DNA of 64,000 nucleotides from Oscillospiraceae bacterium. GTDB taxonomy: Bacteria; Bacillota; Clostridia; Oscillospirales; Acutalibacteraceae. The stretch is from positions 1-64,000 of the forward strand of contig SVOJ01000010.1 in the NCBI GenBank assembly GCA_015066385.1, in the 5' to 3' direction. Under the pieces are notes generated by a model. It was not told where the DNA came from. It saw nothing but the letters and a program-made list of their open reading frames with translations, and made no database searches. Each line of letters opens with the position of its first letter. Positions within the stretch are counted from its first letter, which is position 1. Of this stretch, positions 39,226-48,124 are shown in pieces. The translations under genes were made by a program, and so were the position numbers.

Positions 39226-39848
39226 TTTGCATAGACCTCCTCGATCTTGGCAACAGCGTCCTTGAGAACGATGAGTGTGTCGCAATTGAGAATGTCGTAG
39301 GTGTTGATGGTGTTCACGGGAGAAACCTTAACGCCTGCGATGTTTCTTGCACTGCGGTAAACAACGTCATCCTTTTCGGGAAGAACGATGAGTGCCTTTT
39401 TGCCTGCCTTCAGAGCAGAGAGAACCTTGACGATCTCTTTGGTCTTGATGGCTTCAAGGGTCAGGCTGTCAAGAACAACGAGTTCGTCAGCAAGAACCTT
39501 GGAAGAAAGAGCAGACTTGATAGCAAGCTGTCTGACTTTCTTGTTGATGGTGAAGTTGTAGGAACGGGGCTTCGGGCCAAGAGCGATACCGCCGTGATAC
39601 CACTGGGGAGCACGCGTGGAACCCTGTCTTGCGCGGCCTGTTCCCTTCTGACGCCAGGGCTTCTTTCCGCCGCCGCTGACTTCAGCTCTCGTAAGGGTGG
39701 ACTGTGTACCCTGACGCTGATTTGCAAGATAGTTGATGACAGCCATGTGCATGACCGAGGTGTTGGGCTCAACTGCGAATACGCTTTCGTTGAGAGCAAG
39801 CTCGGATACCTTTTCGCCTGCCATGTTGAATACTGCTACGTTAGGCAT
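39222..39848 (-). CDS. rplD: 50S ribosomal protein L4
   Basis: 208 residues with the RNA-binding loop [20 protein letters not shown] (about 66-85). In E. coli L4 represses the S10 operon; here the leader is not obviously of that type. Coupled to rplW by a four-base overlap. Confidence 0.98.
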   Translation of the reverse strand: MPNVAVFNMAGEKVSELALNESVFAVEPNTSVMHMAVINYLANQRQGTQSTLTRAEVSGGGKKPWRQKGTGRARQGSTRAPQWYHGGIALGPKPRSYNFTINKKVRQLAIKSALSSKVLADELVVLDSLTLEAIKTKEIVKVLSALKAGKKALIVLPEKDDVVYRSARNIAGVKVSPVNTINTYDILNCDTLIVLKDAVAKIEEVYAK

Positions 39849-39861
39849 CGTTCATTCCTCC

Positions 39862-40497
39862 TTACGCTTTCTTAACGGCGCTTGTGATAACAACAGTGCC
39901 GCCCTTGGGGCCGGGGATGGCGCCCTTGATAGCGATGATGTTGTTTTCAGCATCGACCGTTACGACATCCAGATTCTGGATGGTGACCTTTTCGCTGCCG
40001 AGATGACCGGACATTTTCTTTCCCTTGAAAACTCTGGAGGGGTCGGAGCAGGCGCCGATGGAGCCGCCGTGTCTGCCGACAGGGCCCGTACCGTGGGTTT
40101 CCTTGAGTCTTGCCATGTTCCATCTCTTGATGACGCCTGCGGTACCTTTACCTTTGCTGGTGCCGGAAACGTCTACTTTGTCGCCCGCTGCGAATACGTC
40201 AGCCTTCAGGATATCACCTGTGTTGAATGCTGCGCAATCGTCGAATCTGAATTCCTTCAGAACCTTCTTGGGAGCCACGTCAAGTTTTGCGAAGTGACCC
40301 TTCATGGGCTTGTTGACACGGGATGCCTTGACATCGCCGTAGCCGAGCTGAACAGCTTCGTAGCCGTCCTTCTCGTTTGTCTTCTTCTGAACAACCGCGC
40401 AAGGACCTGCGATGATGACGGTTACGGGAACTACGTTTCCGTTTGCGTCGAAAATCTGGGTCATGCCGACTTTCGTTCCGATAAGACCTTTGTTCAT
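39862..40497 (-). CDS. rplC: 50S ribosomal protein L3
   Basis: 211 residues: [15 protein letters not shown] start and the [23 protein letters not shown] block that reaches toward the peptidyl-transferase centre. Full length. It is separated from rpsJ by 86 bases that can form small hairpins. Confidence 0.98.
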   Translation of the reverse strand: MNKGLIGTKVGMTQIFDANGNVVPVTVIIAGPCAVVQKKTNEKDGYEAVQLGYGDVKASRVNKPMKGHFAKLDVAPKKVLKEFRFDDCAAFNTGDILKADVFAAGDKVDVSGTSKGKGTAGVIKRWNMARLKETHGTGPVGRHGGSIGACSDPSRVFKGKKMSGHLGSEKVTIQNLDVVTVDAENNIIAIKGAIPGPKGGTVVITSAVKKA

Positions 40498-40583
40498 CTG
40501 TTTTTTCCTCCTGTCAGATTATTGGTTGACTGCATGTCAACTTGACCTGCGGTGACCTATTTATATAGGGCATCGACACCTTG

Positions 40584-40895
40584 TTAGATTTTGATGTCAA
40601 TGTCAACACCGGCGGGAAGCTCAAGACCTGTCAGAGCCTCAACAGTCTTGCTGGTGGGTCTGATGATGTCAATGAGTCTTTTGTGGGTGCGCTGTTCAAA
40701 CTGTTCACGGGAATCTTTGTACTTATGAACAGCACGAAGGATAGTAACAACTTCCTTCTCGGTGGGAAGCGGTACGGGGCCGGATACCTGTGCGCCCGTG
40801 CGCTTTGCGGTTTCGACGATACGCTCTGCTGCTTTGTCAACGAGGTTGTGGTCGTAACCTTTGAGTCTGATTCTGATCTTTTCCTTAACTGCCAT
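40584..40895 (-). CDS. rpsJ: 30S ribosomal protein S10
   Basis: 103 residues from ATG 40895 with an AAGGAGG site. [22 protein letters not shown] and the [10 protein letters not shown] end are diagnostic. First gene of the S10 operon. In-frame sequence runs open further 5' into the leader but does not match S10. Confidence 0.98.
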   Translation of the reverse strand: MAVKEKIRIRLKGYDHNLVDKAAERIVETAKRTGAQVSGPVPLPTEKEVVTILRAVHKYKDSREQFEQRTHKRLIDIIRPTSKTVEALTGLELPAGVDIDIKI

Positions 40896-41204
40896 GTGAT
40901 TTGCCTCCTTGTTGTTTGGCGACAGCCGATTTGGATTTCCTGCAACCCAGCCGGGTGTTTCATCTCTCCCCGTTTTAAAACTCCGGAAAAATATTTCCGG
41001 AGCTGACAGCAGAAAAGTGCCTTGGTGGGAAAAAATCCGGTTAAGGCGCGGATATCCCCCTTGGCATCGGCTTGTTTCGCCCGGTTTAAAATCGGACATA
41101 CTCCGCGGGAGTTCCCTGCATCGGTGTGCAGCCACATCCCACATCATCGCACATCTGCCTGAAAATCTCAAGGCATAATATACCTATCCTTTTCAAGCAC
41201 GGGT
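40896..41204 (-). promoter_or_regulatory. Long 5' leader of the S10 operon
   Basis: About 305 bases separate the promoter from rpsJ. The leader has a terminator-like hairpin (40981-40989 with 40994-41002, then UUUU) and several G/C-rich stretches. No L4-type or other known leader was recognised. It probably holds a transcription attenuation device, by position and structure only. Confidence 0.55.
40972..41002 (-). terminator. Candidate attenuator in the S10 leader
   Basis: CTCCGGAAA and TTTCCGGAG form a perfect 9-bp stem with a four-base loop, followed on the reverse strand by TTTTAAAA. Confidence 0.5.
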
Positions 41205-41233
41205 ATTATAACATACCATTATGCAAATTGCAA
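41205..41233 (-). promoter_or_regulatory. Sigma-A promoter of the S10-spc-alpha operon
   Basis: Reverse strand TTGCAA (41228-41233), 17-base spacer, TATAAT (41205-41210). The only strong promoter found upstream of the whole 15-kb operon. Confidence 0.82.
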
Positions 41234-41251
41234 GAACTTTTTGAAAAAAGT

Positions 41252-43213
41252 TTAGTGATTTTGCAGATTTTTTTTGATTTTTTTTGTACTTCTCGCCAAA
41301 GTATCCAGAATTATTTCTCCATTCTCCCGGATAATGCTTGTATTGACTGCAAAAAGTTCATTTCCGACCTCAGCAAGCATAACAGCATCGGTAAAATACC
41401 CGCCCATTTCGGTCAGACAGTTGTTATGCATGATCCTTCCGTCGCTTGAAAGATTGATATAAACCTTTGTTTCACCGCATTGAACGCAAAAACCGTACTC
41501 TTCTTCTGTCATAATCGGCATCAGTCCATCCCGCAAGGCAAGCACGGACACAAACTTGGCCCTGCCGCCCTCGTCGGTCTGTTGATCATAAGACAGATAA
41601 GTACAATCATTCACATCATGTCCGATATAGCCGTGCGGTTCGGAAACGGCACACGGAGTCAGCATTCTGAAACAGTTATTTTCTTCGGCATGCAACAGGA
41701 ACGAAACCGTACCGGATTCATAACTCTGTATGTCATCATATATAAGGATAAAATCTTTCAGCCACACAAAATGACGAAGGTGTTTCCTGAACCATCTGCC
41801 CATCGGTCCCGTTGCATCCGCAACCACATAACGCATCTGCTGTGCATCCGTGAAGTCATACAATCTTCCCCGCATACGGATATGATCATGATGGTCACGC
41901 CAATCCTGTCCCTTACCGTTGAACAACACAACATTGTGCGCATAGGACTGCACATAGTAATCACGATAAATATCATTGGCATAACTGCAACAGGCAGAAT
42001 CAAAAATCTCACTTCTGCCGTTCCGGTAAAGAACAAAGTGTCCCGCATCGTTATGTGAATGATTCCAGCTGTCACCGCACTTGACAGCAAGCATGGTGCT
42101 GTCCTTTTCAAAGCTGTCGCGAAAGATCGCCCAACCGTTGTTTTCATAGCAAACGGACAACTGTGACGGAATCTGCACGGGAAGCGAATATATATTATTA
42201 TAATGTAATAGACGAAAAACGGCTGAATCGGTCGTATGCTTGTCTCTGTCCTGCACATACCAACGCAAGGTTGCCGATGCGGGGAAGCGCGCCAGCAGAT
42301 GCAACACACAATCCGAAAAACCGTTGCCGTCGCAGTCGCCGAAACCGACAAAGTAATCCTTCTGCGAAGACGGGTATGCAGTCTGCACAAAGAAGTCGGC
42401 GGCAGCAGTCATAACGGCATGATCATCAAAGGGGGCTTTTCCCTTGATTTTTTCGTATGCATAAGCAAACTGCAGATATTCGGACAAGGTATAATTATAA
42501 TAACCGACGCCTTCATAGAAAGCACCGTTATCAATGCTGGCAAGTTTATTATTGACAGGATTTCCTTTATAAGCAAACCATTGTGCAAGACCGCTGGCGG
42601 CAAGGTCTGCAAGATGCTCTGCATCAGGCAGCGCATCCCGCATGACAATGGCGGCAAAAGCACCGTCGCTGACACACACGGGCCACCAGTTATGCCCCAT
42701 CGTATCAAACGCATGAATCTTAGTGCCGGGCAACAGCCAGTCTTCCAACAACGGCAGGATACCGAGTTTGTATGTACCCTGTACAATGATTTCACGTTCC
42801 GTATCCGTCAGCAGACTGCCGAAACAGGCATAGCCGTATGCCATGCCGACGCAAAAATGCCCCGTATTCAGTTCACTGCGTCCTTTAAACCCCTTTCCGT
42901 GCCATTTTTCATATTGTGCGTAAGCCAGCATGAGTTCTTTTGCTTTTTCAAAATAAGCAACATTCTGTGTGTAATAATAGCCGAATGCCAGATTGAGCAT
43001 ATTGGCGCAGAACGGGCCGCAGGCATCGCCGTAATTTTCATGTTGCACTACATATCCCTCGCCGTTGACCTGCACAGCCGATTCGGGCACCACCTTTAAC
43101 TGCAATGCATTTTCAGCTACCGTAAGTGCTGTCGCACACAACTTTTGAATCATCGGATCGTTGCTGTTTTTCCATGCTTCAACAACAGCGGAAGAAAAAT
43201 ACAGACATTCCAT
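41252..43213 (-). CDS. Heparinase II/III-like polysaccharide lyase or hydrolase
   Basis: 653 residues from ATG 43213, nine bases after GGAG; a TTG three codons upstream is less likely. The N-terminal half is an (alpha/alpha) toroid with GHNWW; the C-terminal beta-sandwich carries HSHNDAGHFVLYRNG and DIYRDYYVQSYAHN, both typical of the heparinase II/III family. No signal peptide is seen, so it probably acts on imported oligosaccharides. Substrate (uronic-acid polymers) is inferred from the family. Sugar porters of the GPH type lie 12 kb away. Confidence 0.82.
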   Translation of the reverse strand: MECLYFSSAVVEAWKNSNDPMIQKLCATALTVAENALQLKVVPESAVQVNGEGYVVQHENYGDACGPFCANMLNLAFGYYYTQNVAYFEKAKELMLAYAQYEKWHGKGFKGRSELNTGHFCVGMAYGYACFGSLLTDTEREIIVQGTYKLGILPLLEDWLLPGTKIHAFDTMGHNWWPVCVSDGAFAAIVMRDALPDAEHLADLAASGLAQWFAYKGNPVNNKLASIDNGAFYEGVGYYNYTLSEYLQFAYAYEKIKGKAPFDDHAVMTAAADFFVQTAYPSSQKDYFVGFGDCDGNGFSDCVLHLLARFPASATLRWYVQDRDKHTTDSAVFRLLHYNNIYSLPVQIPSQLSVCYENNGWAIFRDSFEKDSTMLAVKCGDSWNHSHNDAGHFVLYRNGRSEIFDSACCSYANDIYRDYYVQSYAHNVVLFNGKGQDWRDHHDHIRMRGRLYDFTDAQQMRYVVADATGPMGRWFRKHLRHFVWLKDFILIYDDIQSYESGTVSFLLHAEENNCFRMLTPCAVSEPHGYIGHDVNDCTYLSYDQQTDEGGRAKFVSVLALRDGLMPIMTEEEYGFCVQCGETKVYINLSSDGRIMHNNCLTEMGGYFTDAVMLAEVGNELFAVNTSIIRENGEIILDTLARSTKKIKKNLQNH

Positions 43214-43291
43214 GTAAAACAACTCCTATATAATACAATGGTATGGCAACAAATAAGAGCCACCGCACAAAGCGATAGCTCAAAAAACAAC

Positions 43292-43444
43292 TTACGCCCC
43301 TGTCAAAGAAAAAACAACAGCAGTTGTATCACTGTTTGCAAGAACATCAACAATGCTTGCAAACAGTGCTATCAACAAATTGACAATATCAACCTCATTC
43401 AGCACAGATGCTTTTGCGATCAATAAAGATATCATTCCGAACAT
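43292..43444 (-). CDS. Small hydrophobic ORF (50 aa)
   Basis: An ORF of 50 codons with a strong GGAGGAAAA site before ATG 43444, starting MFGMISLLIAKASVLNEVDI. The middle (about 20-38) is hydrophobic and may span the membrane. It lies just after the AI-2E permease stop. A perfect 13-bp inverted repeat lies inside it, so the region may instead be a structured RNA. No family known. Confidence 0.45.
   Translation of the reverse strand: MFGMISLLIAKASVLNEVDIVNLLIALFASIVDVLANSDTTAVVFSLTGA
43330..43368. repeat. Perfect 13-bp inverted repeat with 13-base loop
   Basis: CACTGTTTGCAAG (43330-43342) and CTTGCAAACAGTG (43356-43368) are exact complements. On the reverse strand a second short stem (CAAC with GTTG) and a T run follow. 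Confidence 0.8.
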
Positions 43445-43467
43445 GTTTTCCTCCGGATAAAACAATA

Positions 43468-44700
43468 TTAAACTTGCGCAGCACCGTCATCGGTGTCTTC
43501 TTTTTGCACTTCCGCCGCAACAGATGTAGCGAAAACAGCCGCGTTCTTTTTGGTTGAATTAAACAGGTGAATAATGCCGGCTTTGTTCAGTTCATTGATA
43601 ATGGTAACAAAGAACGGCATAATGAAGAAACCGAAAACACCCAACACCTTTGTGCCGACATACATGGAAGTAATGGTGACAATGGGAGGCAATCCGATCT
43701 GTCCGGAAACCAACTTGGGCTCCAGAACCTGACGGATAACAAGAACAACGGCATAAGTGACCAGCAAACCGATACCCAGTCCGATTTTCCCCGTCAGCAG
43801 AGAAATAACACCCCACGGAATGAGAACGGTACCGGTACCGAGCACGGGGATGATATCCACAAGGGCAACCAGAATGGCAATAATAAACAGATAATCCGAC
43901 TTATATACGCCGATGAGTTTCAGAATGGAAAGCGCAATGGTCATTTCGAATGCCGTGATCAGAAAAATCAGACCGTAGGCCTTGATCATTTTAAACATAG
44001 TAGACACGGCAAGTTGCTTTGCATGGGACAGTTTTTTGCCGTTTTCATCACTCATCTGCGAAAGAATAAAATCGCGGATATGTTCATAGTCCGAACAGAC
44101 GAACACGGAAGAAATAATTGTAATAACAAAACTGATTACCAACGAGGGGAATTGTCCGACGGTATTGATGAGAATATCGCCGCCGGTAGAAAGGACAGAT
44201 GACCAATTGAAAGAATCGGTTTTGACATTCAGCCCTGCAAGACCGTTTTCTGCAAGATTGTCAAGAAACGCGGAAACAGTCACACGCAGATCCGCCGTAA
44301 AACTTTCAGGCAGATTGGCAAGCACACCCAGTAACCAATTTTTAAAAGAAAGAATCAGTTGCGGCAGGTCGTTGATGCGGTTGTAAACATAGGTAAAGAA
44401 TCCTTTGATTTCAGGTGCCACTTTAAAGCCCAGCAAAACAAGAAGTCCCACACCGATTCCGAGGACAGACAAAACTAAAATCACACTGATCAACCCGCGT
44501 TTCAGCGGTGTCTTCCTGTCGATATATGCAATTGGCCTTTTGAGGATCATTGCAACAAAAAAAGCAACCAGCAACGGCAGAAACAAGCTCAGACAGCGGT
44601 CAAACAAAAAATAAGCAAGTCCGAGAATAATCACAAAATAGGCAGTGTTAACAATAAAATTCCATCTTTTATCGGTTTTTGTCCTGTCGAACAGTTCCAT
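43468..44700 (-). CDS. AI-2E family transporter (PerM/YtvI-like permease)
   Basis: 410 residues, about eight membrane helices, in the AI-2E transporter family. The conserved late block VDIIPVLGTGTVLIPWG and the GPPIVTI-like IGLPPIVTITSMYVG are present. Functions reported for the family vary (autoinducer export, sporulation channel, ion exchange), so no substrate is assigned. It occupies the place upstream of rpmH where dnaA often lies. Confidence 0.88.
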   Translation of the reverse strand: MELFDRTKTDKRWNFIVNTAYFVIILGLAYFLFDRCLSLFLPLLVAFFVAMILKRPIAYIDRKTPLKRGLISVILVLSVLGIGVGLLVLLGFKVAPEIKGFFTYVYNRINDLPQLILSFKNWLLGVLANLPESFTADLRVTVSAFLDNLAENGLAGLNVKTDSFNWSSVLSTGGDILINTVGQFPSLVISFVITIISSVFVCSDYEHIRDFILSQMSDENGKKLSHAKQLAVSTMFKMIKAYGLIFLITAFEMTIALSILKLIGVYKSDYLFIIAILVALVDIIPVLGTGTVLIPWGVISLLTGKIGLGIGLLVTYAVVLVIRQVLEPKLVSGQIGLPPIVTITSMYVGTKVLGVFGFFIMPFFVTIINELNKAGIIHLFNSTKKNAAVFATSVAAEVQKEDTDDGAAQV

Positions 44701-44729
44701 GATAAACTCCTTTGCACAGATATATCTAT

Positions 44730-44758
44730 ATATTACCTTTTTTTTATGTATAATGCAA
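44730..44758 (-). promoter_or_regulatory. Promoter of the AI-2E permease gene
   Basis: Reverse strand TTGCAT (44753-44758), 17-base spacer, TAATAT (44730-44735). Confidence 0.6.
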
Positions 44759-44846
44759 GTATTGTCTTGTTTTTTTAATTTAAGTTTAAAAATTTTTATT
44801 TTTTTTGGTATTTATGACAACAAACAGAAGAAATTTATTTTTGGTC

Positions 44847-44875
44847 TTGACAGACTGCAATTATTTAGGTATAAT
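44847..44875 (+). promoter_or_regulatory. Sigma-A promoter of the rpmH cluster
   Basis: TTGACA (44847-44852), 17-base spacer, TATAAT (44870-44875): full consensus. Confidence 0.88.
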
Positions 44876-44962
44876 TAGTCCTTGCGAAGTGAGGGAAAGT
44901 CTATTCCCGTTCTTCTTTAGCAGCCAAAACCTATAAATACCGGTCAGAATGGAGGTTTTACC

Positions 44963-45097
44963 GTGAAAAGAACATACCAGCCCAAGAAGCGTCATCGCAA
45001 GATGGAACATGGCTTCCGCAAAAGAATGTCGGACAGAAACGGCCGCAAGGTACTTGCTCGCCGCAGAGCAAAGGGCAGAAAGCAACTCAGCTACTAA
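44963..45097 (+). CDS. rpmH: 50S ribosomal protein L34
   Basis: 44 residues, [20 protein letters not shown] to KGRKQLSY, the complete L34. It starts at GTG 44963 after a GGAGG site. L34 is nearly always followed by rnpA, as here. Confidence 0.97.
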   Translation: MKRTYQPKKRHRKMEHGFRKRMSDRNGRKVLARRRAKGRKQLSY

Positions 45098-45155
45098 TCT
45101 GCATCACGGCGTAGAGATCCGGTGAATCACATCCGAAAGGATTCGGTAAACAACT

Positions 45156-45491
45156 TTGTCCGGATTTGAAACACTAAAATCCAACACTGATTTCCGCAGA
45201 ACTTACGGTCGTGGAAAAGCATACACAAATCCTGCGTTGGTTACTTATGTAAACAAGAACCGCGCGGGCATTTGTCGTGTTGGCATCACAACAAGTAAAA
45301 AGATCGGCAACGCCGTACAAAGAAACCGCGCAAGACGTGTCATTCGCGCGGCATTTGCACCGTTGGCAAACCAAACGAGTCCCGGTTACGATATAGTATT
45401 CGTGGCCAGGACTAAAACTGTATACAAAAAAAGCACGGAAATTACGGAGATTATGCGTAAGCAACTTGCTCAGGCAGGGCTTCTGCGATGA
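45156..45491 (+). CDS. rnpA: Ribonuclease P protein component
   Basis: Protein subunit of RNase P, which trims tRNA 5' ends. 111 residues; the start is TTG 45156, since a stop lies three codons upstream in frame and no ATG fits. [12 protein letters not shown] and the RNR box [16 protein letters not shown] are present. The ribosome site (AAAGGA) is far from the TTG. The 3' end overlaps yidD by four bases. Confidence 0.95.
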   Translation: MSGFETLKSNTDFRRTYGRGKAYTNPALVTYVNKNRAGICRVGITTSKKIGNAVQRNRARRVIRAAFAPLANQTSPGYDIVFVARTKTVYKKSTEITEIMRKQLAQAGLLR

Positions 45492-45733
45492 AGGATTTTC
45501 TCCTGAAAGCAATCCGCTTTTATCAGCGGCATATCTCTCCCCTTTTTCCGCCCATGTGCCGGTATTATCCGACCTGCTCGCAATATGCCGTGCAGGCGAT
45601 TGAAAAATACGGCGCACTGCGCGGCGGTTTTCTTGCAGCAAAACGGCTGCTTCGCTGCAACCAACTCTTTCCCGGAGGCGTAGATCCGGTGCCCGAACTT
45701 TCCGGGAACAGAAAATCAAGGAAGAGGAAATAA
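45488..45733 (+). CDS. yidD: Membrane protein insertion efficiency factor YidD
   Basis: 81 residues. [32 protein letters not shown] is the family signature with conserved cysteines. ATGA overlap with rnpA. YidD is thought to help YidC-dependent insertion. Confidence 0.96.
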   Translation: MKDFLLKAIRFYQRHISPLFPPMCRYYPTCSQYAVQAIEKYGALRGGFLAAKRLLRCNQLFPGGVDPVPELSGNRKSRKRK

Positions 45734-45748
45734 ACGGAGGAATTTATT

Positions 45749-46720
45749 ATGCAAGGTCTCTACAGCGCAATCGCTGTACCGTTCGGTATCGCACTTTATT
45801 TTTTATATGGTTTGACGGGTGAATATCTGATTTCACTTTTCATTCTGACTTTTGTTGTGCGTCTTTGTATGCTCCCCAGTTCCATGAAGCAACAAAAGAA
45901 TGCCGCAAAACAACTTCGTCTGCAGGCGAAAGTCAATAAGATCCGTGCAAAATACGCATCCCTTCCCCAAAGGGAAGCCCAGGCAAAAATTCAACAGGAA
46001 ACCCAGGAACTGTATCAACGCGAAGGCTTCAGTGCGGCCGCAGGCGGCTGTATGCCTCTTATCGTGCAGATGATAGTTATGATGGGTCTGTACGGTGCTA
46101 TTTATTCTCCCCTTTCGCAGGTTTTGCGCATCGGTGAAGAACACATTGCGCATTTTACCGAAATCTGCAACAATCTCGGCCTTGCTATGACCAACGGCCG
46201 TGTCGAACTTGCAATCATGGGCAACTTCGACAAGATCATTCCCGAACTTGACCCCACAGTTTATGGGGATATGATTGAAAGAATCACTACTTTTATTGAA
46301 AAATTCACCATTTTCGGCATTGACCTGACCGCCTATCCGAACACATTCAATGATGAAGGCGGCGACTGGCGACTGATTCTGATTCCCGTGCTTTCGGGTG
46401 TCACCGCCATGCTTTCCAGTATTCTCATGTATCTGCGTCAGCGCAAAACAAATCCCGAAATGGCAAAGAACCCCTCCATGGGTTGCATGACATTTATGTC
46501 CCCCCTGATGTCGGCTTACTTCTCCTACACTTTCTCCGCCGGCGTTGGTGTGTATTGGATCATTTCCAACATTCTCACTTTTTTCCAGACATTGATTCTC
46601 AACCAGGTCTACAAACCCGAAAAAGTTATCGCCATGAATATGATTGACGAAACGGTTGAGCGCCGTTCCAAAGAGAACACCATTAAACTGCGTGCAAAAC
46701 AAATCGCAGAAGAACAGTAA
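45749..46720 (+). CDS. yidC: Membrane insertase YidC/Oxa1/SpoIIIJ family
   Basis: 323 residues with five expected membrane helices. Hydrophilic groove arginine region (FVVRLCMLPSSMKQQKNAAK), a cytoplasmic coiled hairpin (about 50-90), GCMPLIVQMIVMMGLYGAIYSPL and GVYWIISNILTFFQ are present. No lipobox is visible at the start, unlike many gram-positive forms. A long loop of about 70 residues lies between helices 2 and 3. GGAGGAA site before ATG 45749. Confidence 0.95.
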   Translation: MQGLYSAIAVPFGIALYFLYGLTGEYLISLFILTFVVRLCMLPSSMKQQKNAAKQLRLQAKVNKIRAKYASLPQREAQAKIQQETQELYQREGFSAAAGGCMPLIVQMIVMMGLYGAIYSPLSQVLRIGEEHIAHFTEICNNLGLAMTNGRVELAIMGNFDKIIPELDPTVYGDMIERITTFIEKFTIFGIDLTAYPNTFNDEGGDWRLILIPVLSGVTAMLSSILMYLRQRKTNPEMAKNPSMGCMTFMSPLMSAYFSYTFSAGVGVYWIISNILTFFQTLILNQVYKPEKVIAMNMIDETVERRSKENTIKLRAKQIAEEQ

Positions 46721-46770
46721 ACAAGCCGAAATCGTGTTCGGCTGCAATATGACGAAAGGACACCTATACA

Positions 46771-47616
46771 ATGCTTTTTGAAAAAACAGGCACAGGTGCT
46801 ACCATTGAAGAAGCACTCGAAAAAGCCAAGGCTGCATTGAATGCGCCCGAGGACATTGATGTTCAGTACGAAGTCCTCAGACAGCCCCAGAAAAAGACAC
46901 TCGGTCTGTTCGGCGGCCATCCCGCTGAAGTTCGCGTATACTATGAACTCCCCGACGAAGAAAAAGCCCGTACATACCTGAAAGCCATCATCGAAGGCAT
47001 GGGCATTACCAATTACACCGTTGACAGAGAAGAAAATGATAAGGACATCATTTATAATATCAACTGTGAAGAAGACTACGGCATTCTTATCGGTCGCAGA
47101 GGCGAAACCCTTGATGCCATTCAGTATCTTGTCCGCCTGACAGCCAAGAAGAGCGGTGACGAAGCTGACGGCGCAAGAATTTCCGTCAATGTCGGCAACT
47201 ACCGTGAAAAGAGAGCCGAAAACCTGCGCGCACTTGCCGCAAAACACGCAAAGACCGTCCTTAAGTACGGTCGCAATGTTGCACTCGAACCCATGAACCC
47301 CTATGAGCGCCGCATCATCCACACCGCCATTCAGGAAATTGAAGGCGTTACCTCTCATTCCGTCGGCTACGATTCGGACAGAAAAGTCATCATCTCCCTT
47401 GAAGAAGGCGTCAAGCCCACCCACGCAGGCAGCGGTAACTACAACAACCGCCGCGGCGGCAACCGTGGCGGCAATCGCGGCGGCAGAGGCGGCTACAACA
47501 GAGGCAATGACCGCCGCAATTCCGCACCTGCAGCACCGACCAGAGCTCCCCGCAAGGACAGTGAAGGCTCCCTGTACGGCAGAATCGAAATCAGAAAGAA
47601 TTCTGAAGAAGAATAA
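46771..47616 (+). CDS. jag: RNA-binding protein Jag/KhpB with Gly/Arg-rich tail
   Basis: 281 residues: Jag-N domain (about 1-50), KH domain (about 75-150, ILIGRRGETLDAIQYLVR), R3H domain (about 155-210, ending in MNPYERRIIHTAIQEIEGVTS) and then a tail of about 65 residues rich in Gly, Arg and Asn (RGG and GGN repeats, about 222-250). KhpB binds RNA with KhpA in other firmicutes and affects cell division. The tail is unusual for bacterial Jag. Last gene of the rpmH cluster. Confidence 0.95.
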   Translation: MLFEKTGTGATIEEALEKAKAALNAPEDIDVQYEVLRQPQKKTLGLFGGHPAEVRVYYELPDEEKARTYLKAIIEGMGITNYTVDREENDKDIIYNINCEEDYGILIGRRGETLDAIQYLVRLTAKKSGDEADGARISVNVGNYREKRAENLRALAAKHAKTVLKYGRNVALEPMNPYERRIIHTAIQEIEGVTSHSVGYDSDRKVIISLEEGVKPTHAGSGNYNNRRGGNRGGNRGGRGGYNRGNDRRNSAPAAPTRAPRKDSEGSLYGRIEIRKNSEEE

Positions 47617-47629
47617 GCACAGAAAAAGC

Positions 47630-47662
47630 AATCCGGAATCCAAAAGGATCCCGGATTTTTTT
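47630..47662 (+). terminator. Terminator of the rpmH-jag cluster
   Basis: ATCCGG (47631-47636) pairs with CCGGAT (47651-47656), the inner ATCC with GGAT around AAAA, followed by a T run. Confidence 0.88.
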
Positions 47663-47679
47663 GTTCTCTGACAGCCGGG

Positions 47680-48064
47680 TGGTAAATTATGGTTTGTCGG
47701 TCTGTTTTCAACAGACCGAAATGCAAAATTTAGGAATGCAAAATGCAAAATGAAAGGGTCGCTTACGCTCCGATTTAAAGAAAAAGTCGGTCAAAGCTTG
47801 TAGGGAACGCATACCATGCGTTCCGTTGTAAATTTGACGATGAAAATGTAGTGTAAATAACAGAAAAGCCACATCAGACCGCTGATTTTCCCGGAACGGA
47901 TGCTATCCGTTCCCTACGGTTTATGTCCAATTATCTGCAAATAAACTCATATCATCAAAACCAAAAATTATATCTTCTATAATGGCAACGCCATTCCTGT
48001 AATTTTGCATTTTGCATTTTCCATTTTGCATTCAGGGCGCAGCCCGACAAACCGTAATTTATCA
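47680..48064. mobile_element. MITE-like nested palindromic element, non-coding
   Basis: About 385 bases without a coding signal. The ends are inverted repeats of 21 bases with two or three mismatches (47680-47700 and 48044-48064, GGTTTGTCGG type). Inside, AATGCAAAA-type repeats (about 47718-47755) face TTTTGCATT-type repeats (48002-48033). Nearer the centre lie two hairpins of one sequence family in opposite order (GTAGGGAACGCAT... at 47800-47825 and ...ATCCGTTCCCTAC at 47891-47917). No transposase; a non-autonomous element is the simplest reading. Between jag and alr. Confidence 0.6.
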
Positions 48065-48124
48065 GCACATTTCATTCACGCACGCAGAAAAGCTCCCCGT
48101 ATAAAACGGAGAGCTTGTTTTCAT

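Noticed and set aside
43145-43426. 93-codon forward frame upstream of the heparinase-like gene
   Set aside because: No ribosome site; runs antisense to the heparinase-like start and the small ORF with the better signal.
44700-44963. Replication origin with DnaA boxes upstream of rpmH
   Set aside because: No clear TTATNCACA-type boxes and no dnaA gene; only the rpmH promoter is supported.
47617-48124. Insertion sequence with transposase
   Set aside because: No open frame encodes transposase motifs; only a non-autonomous element is plausible.
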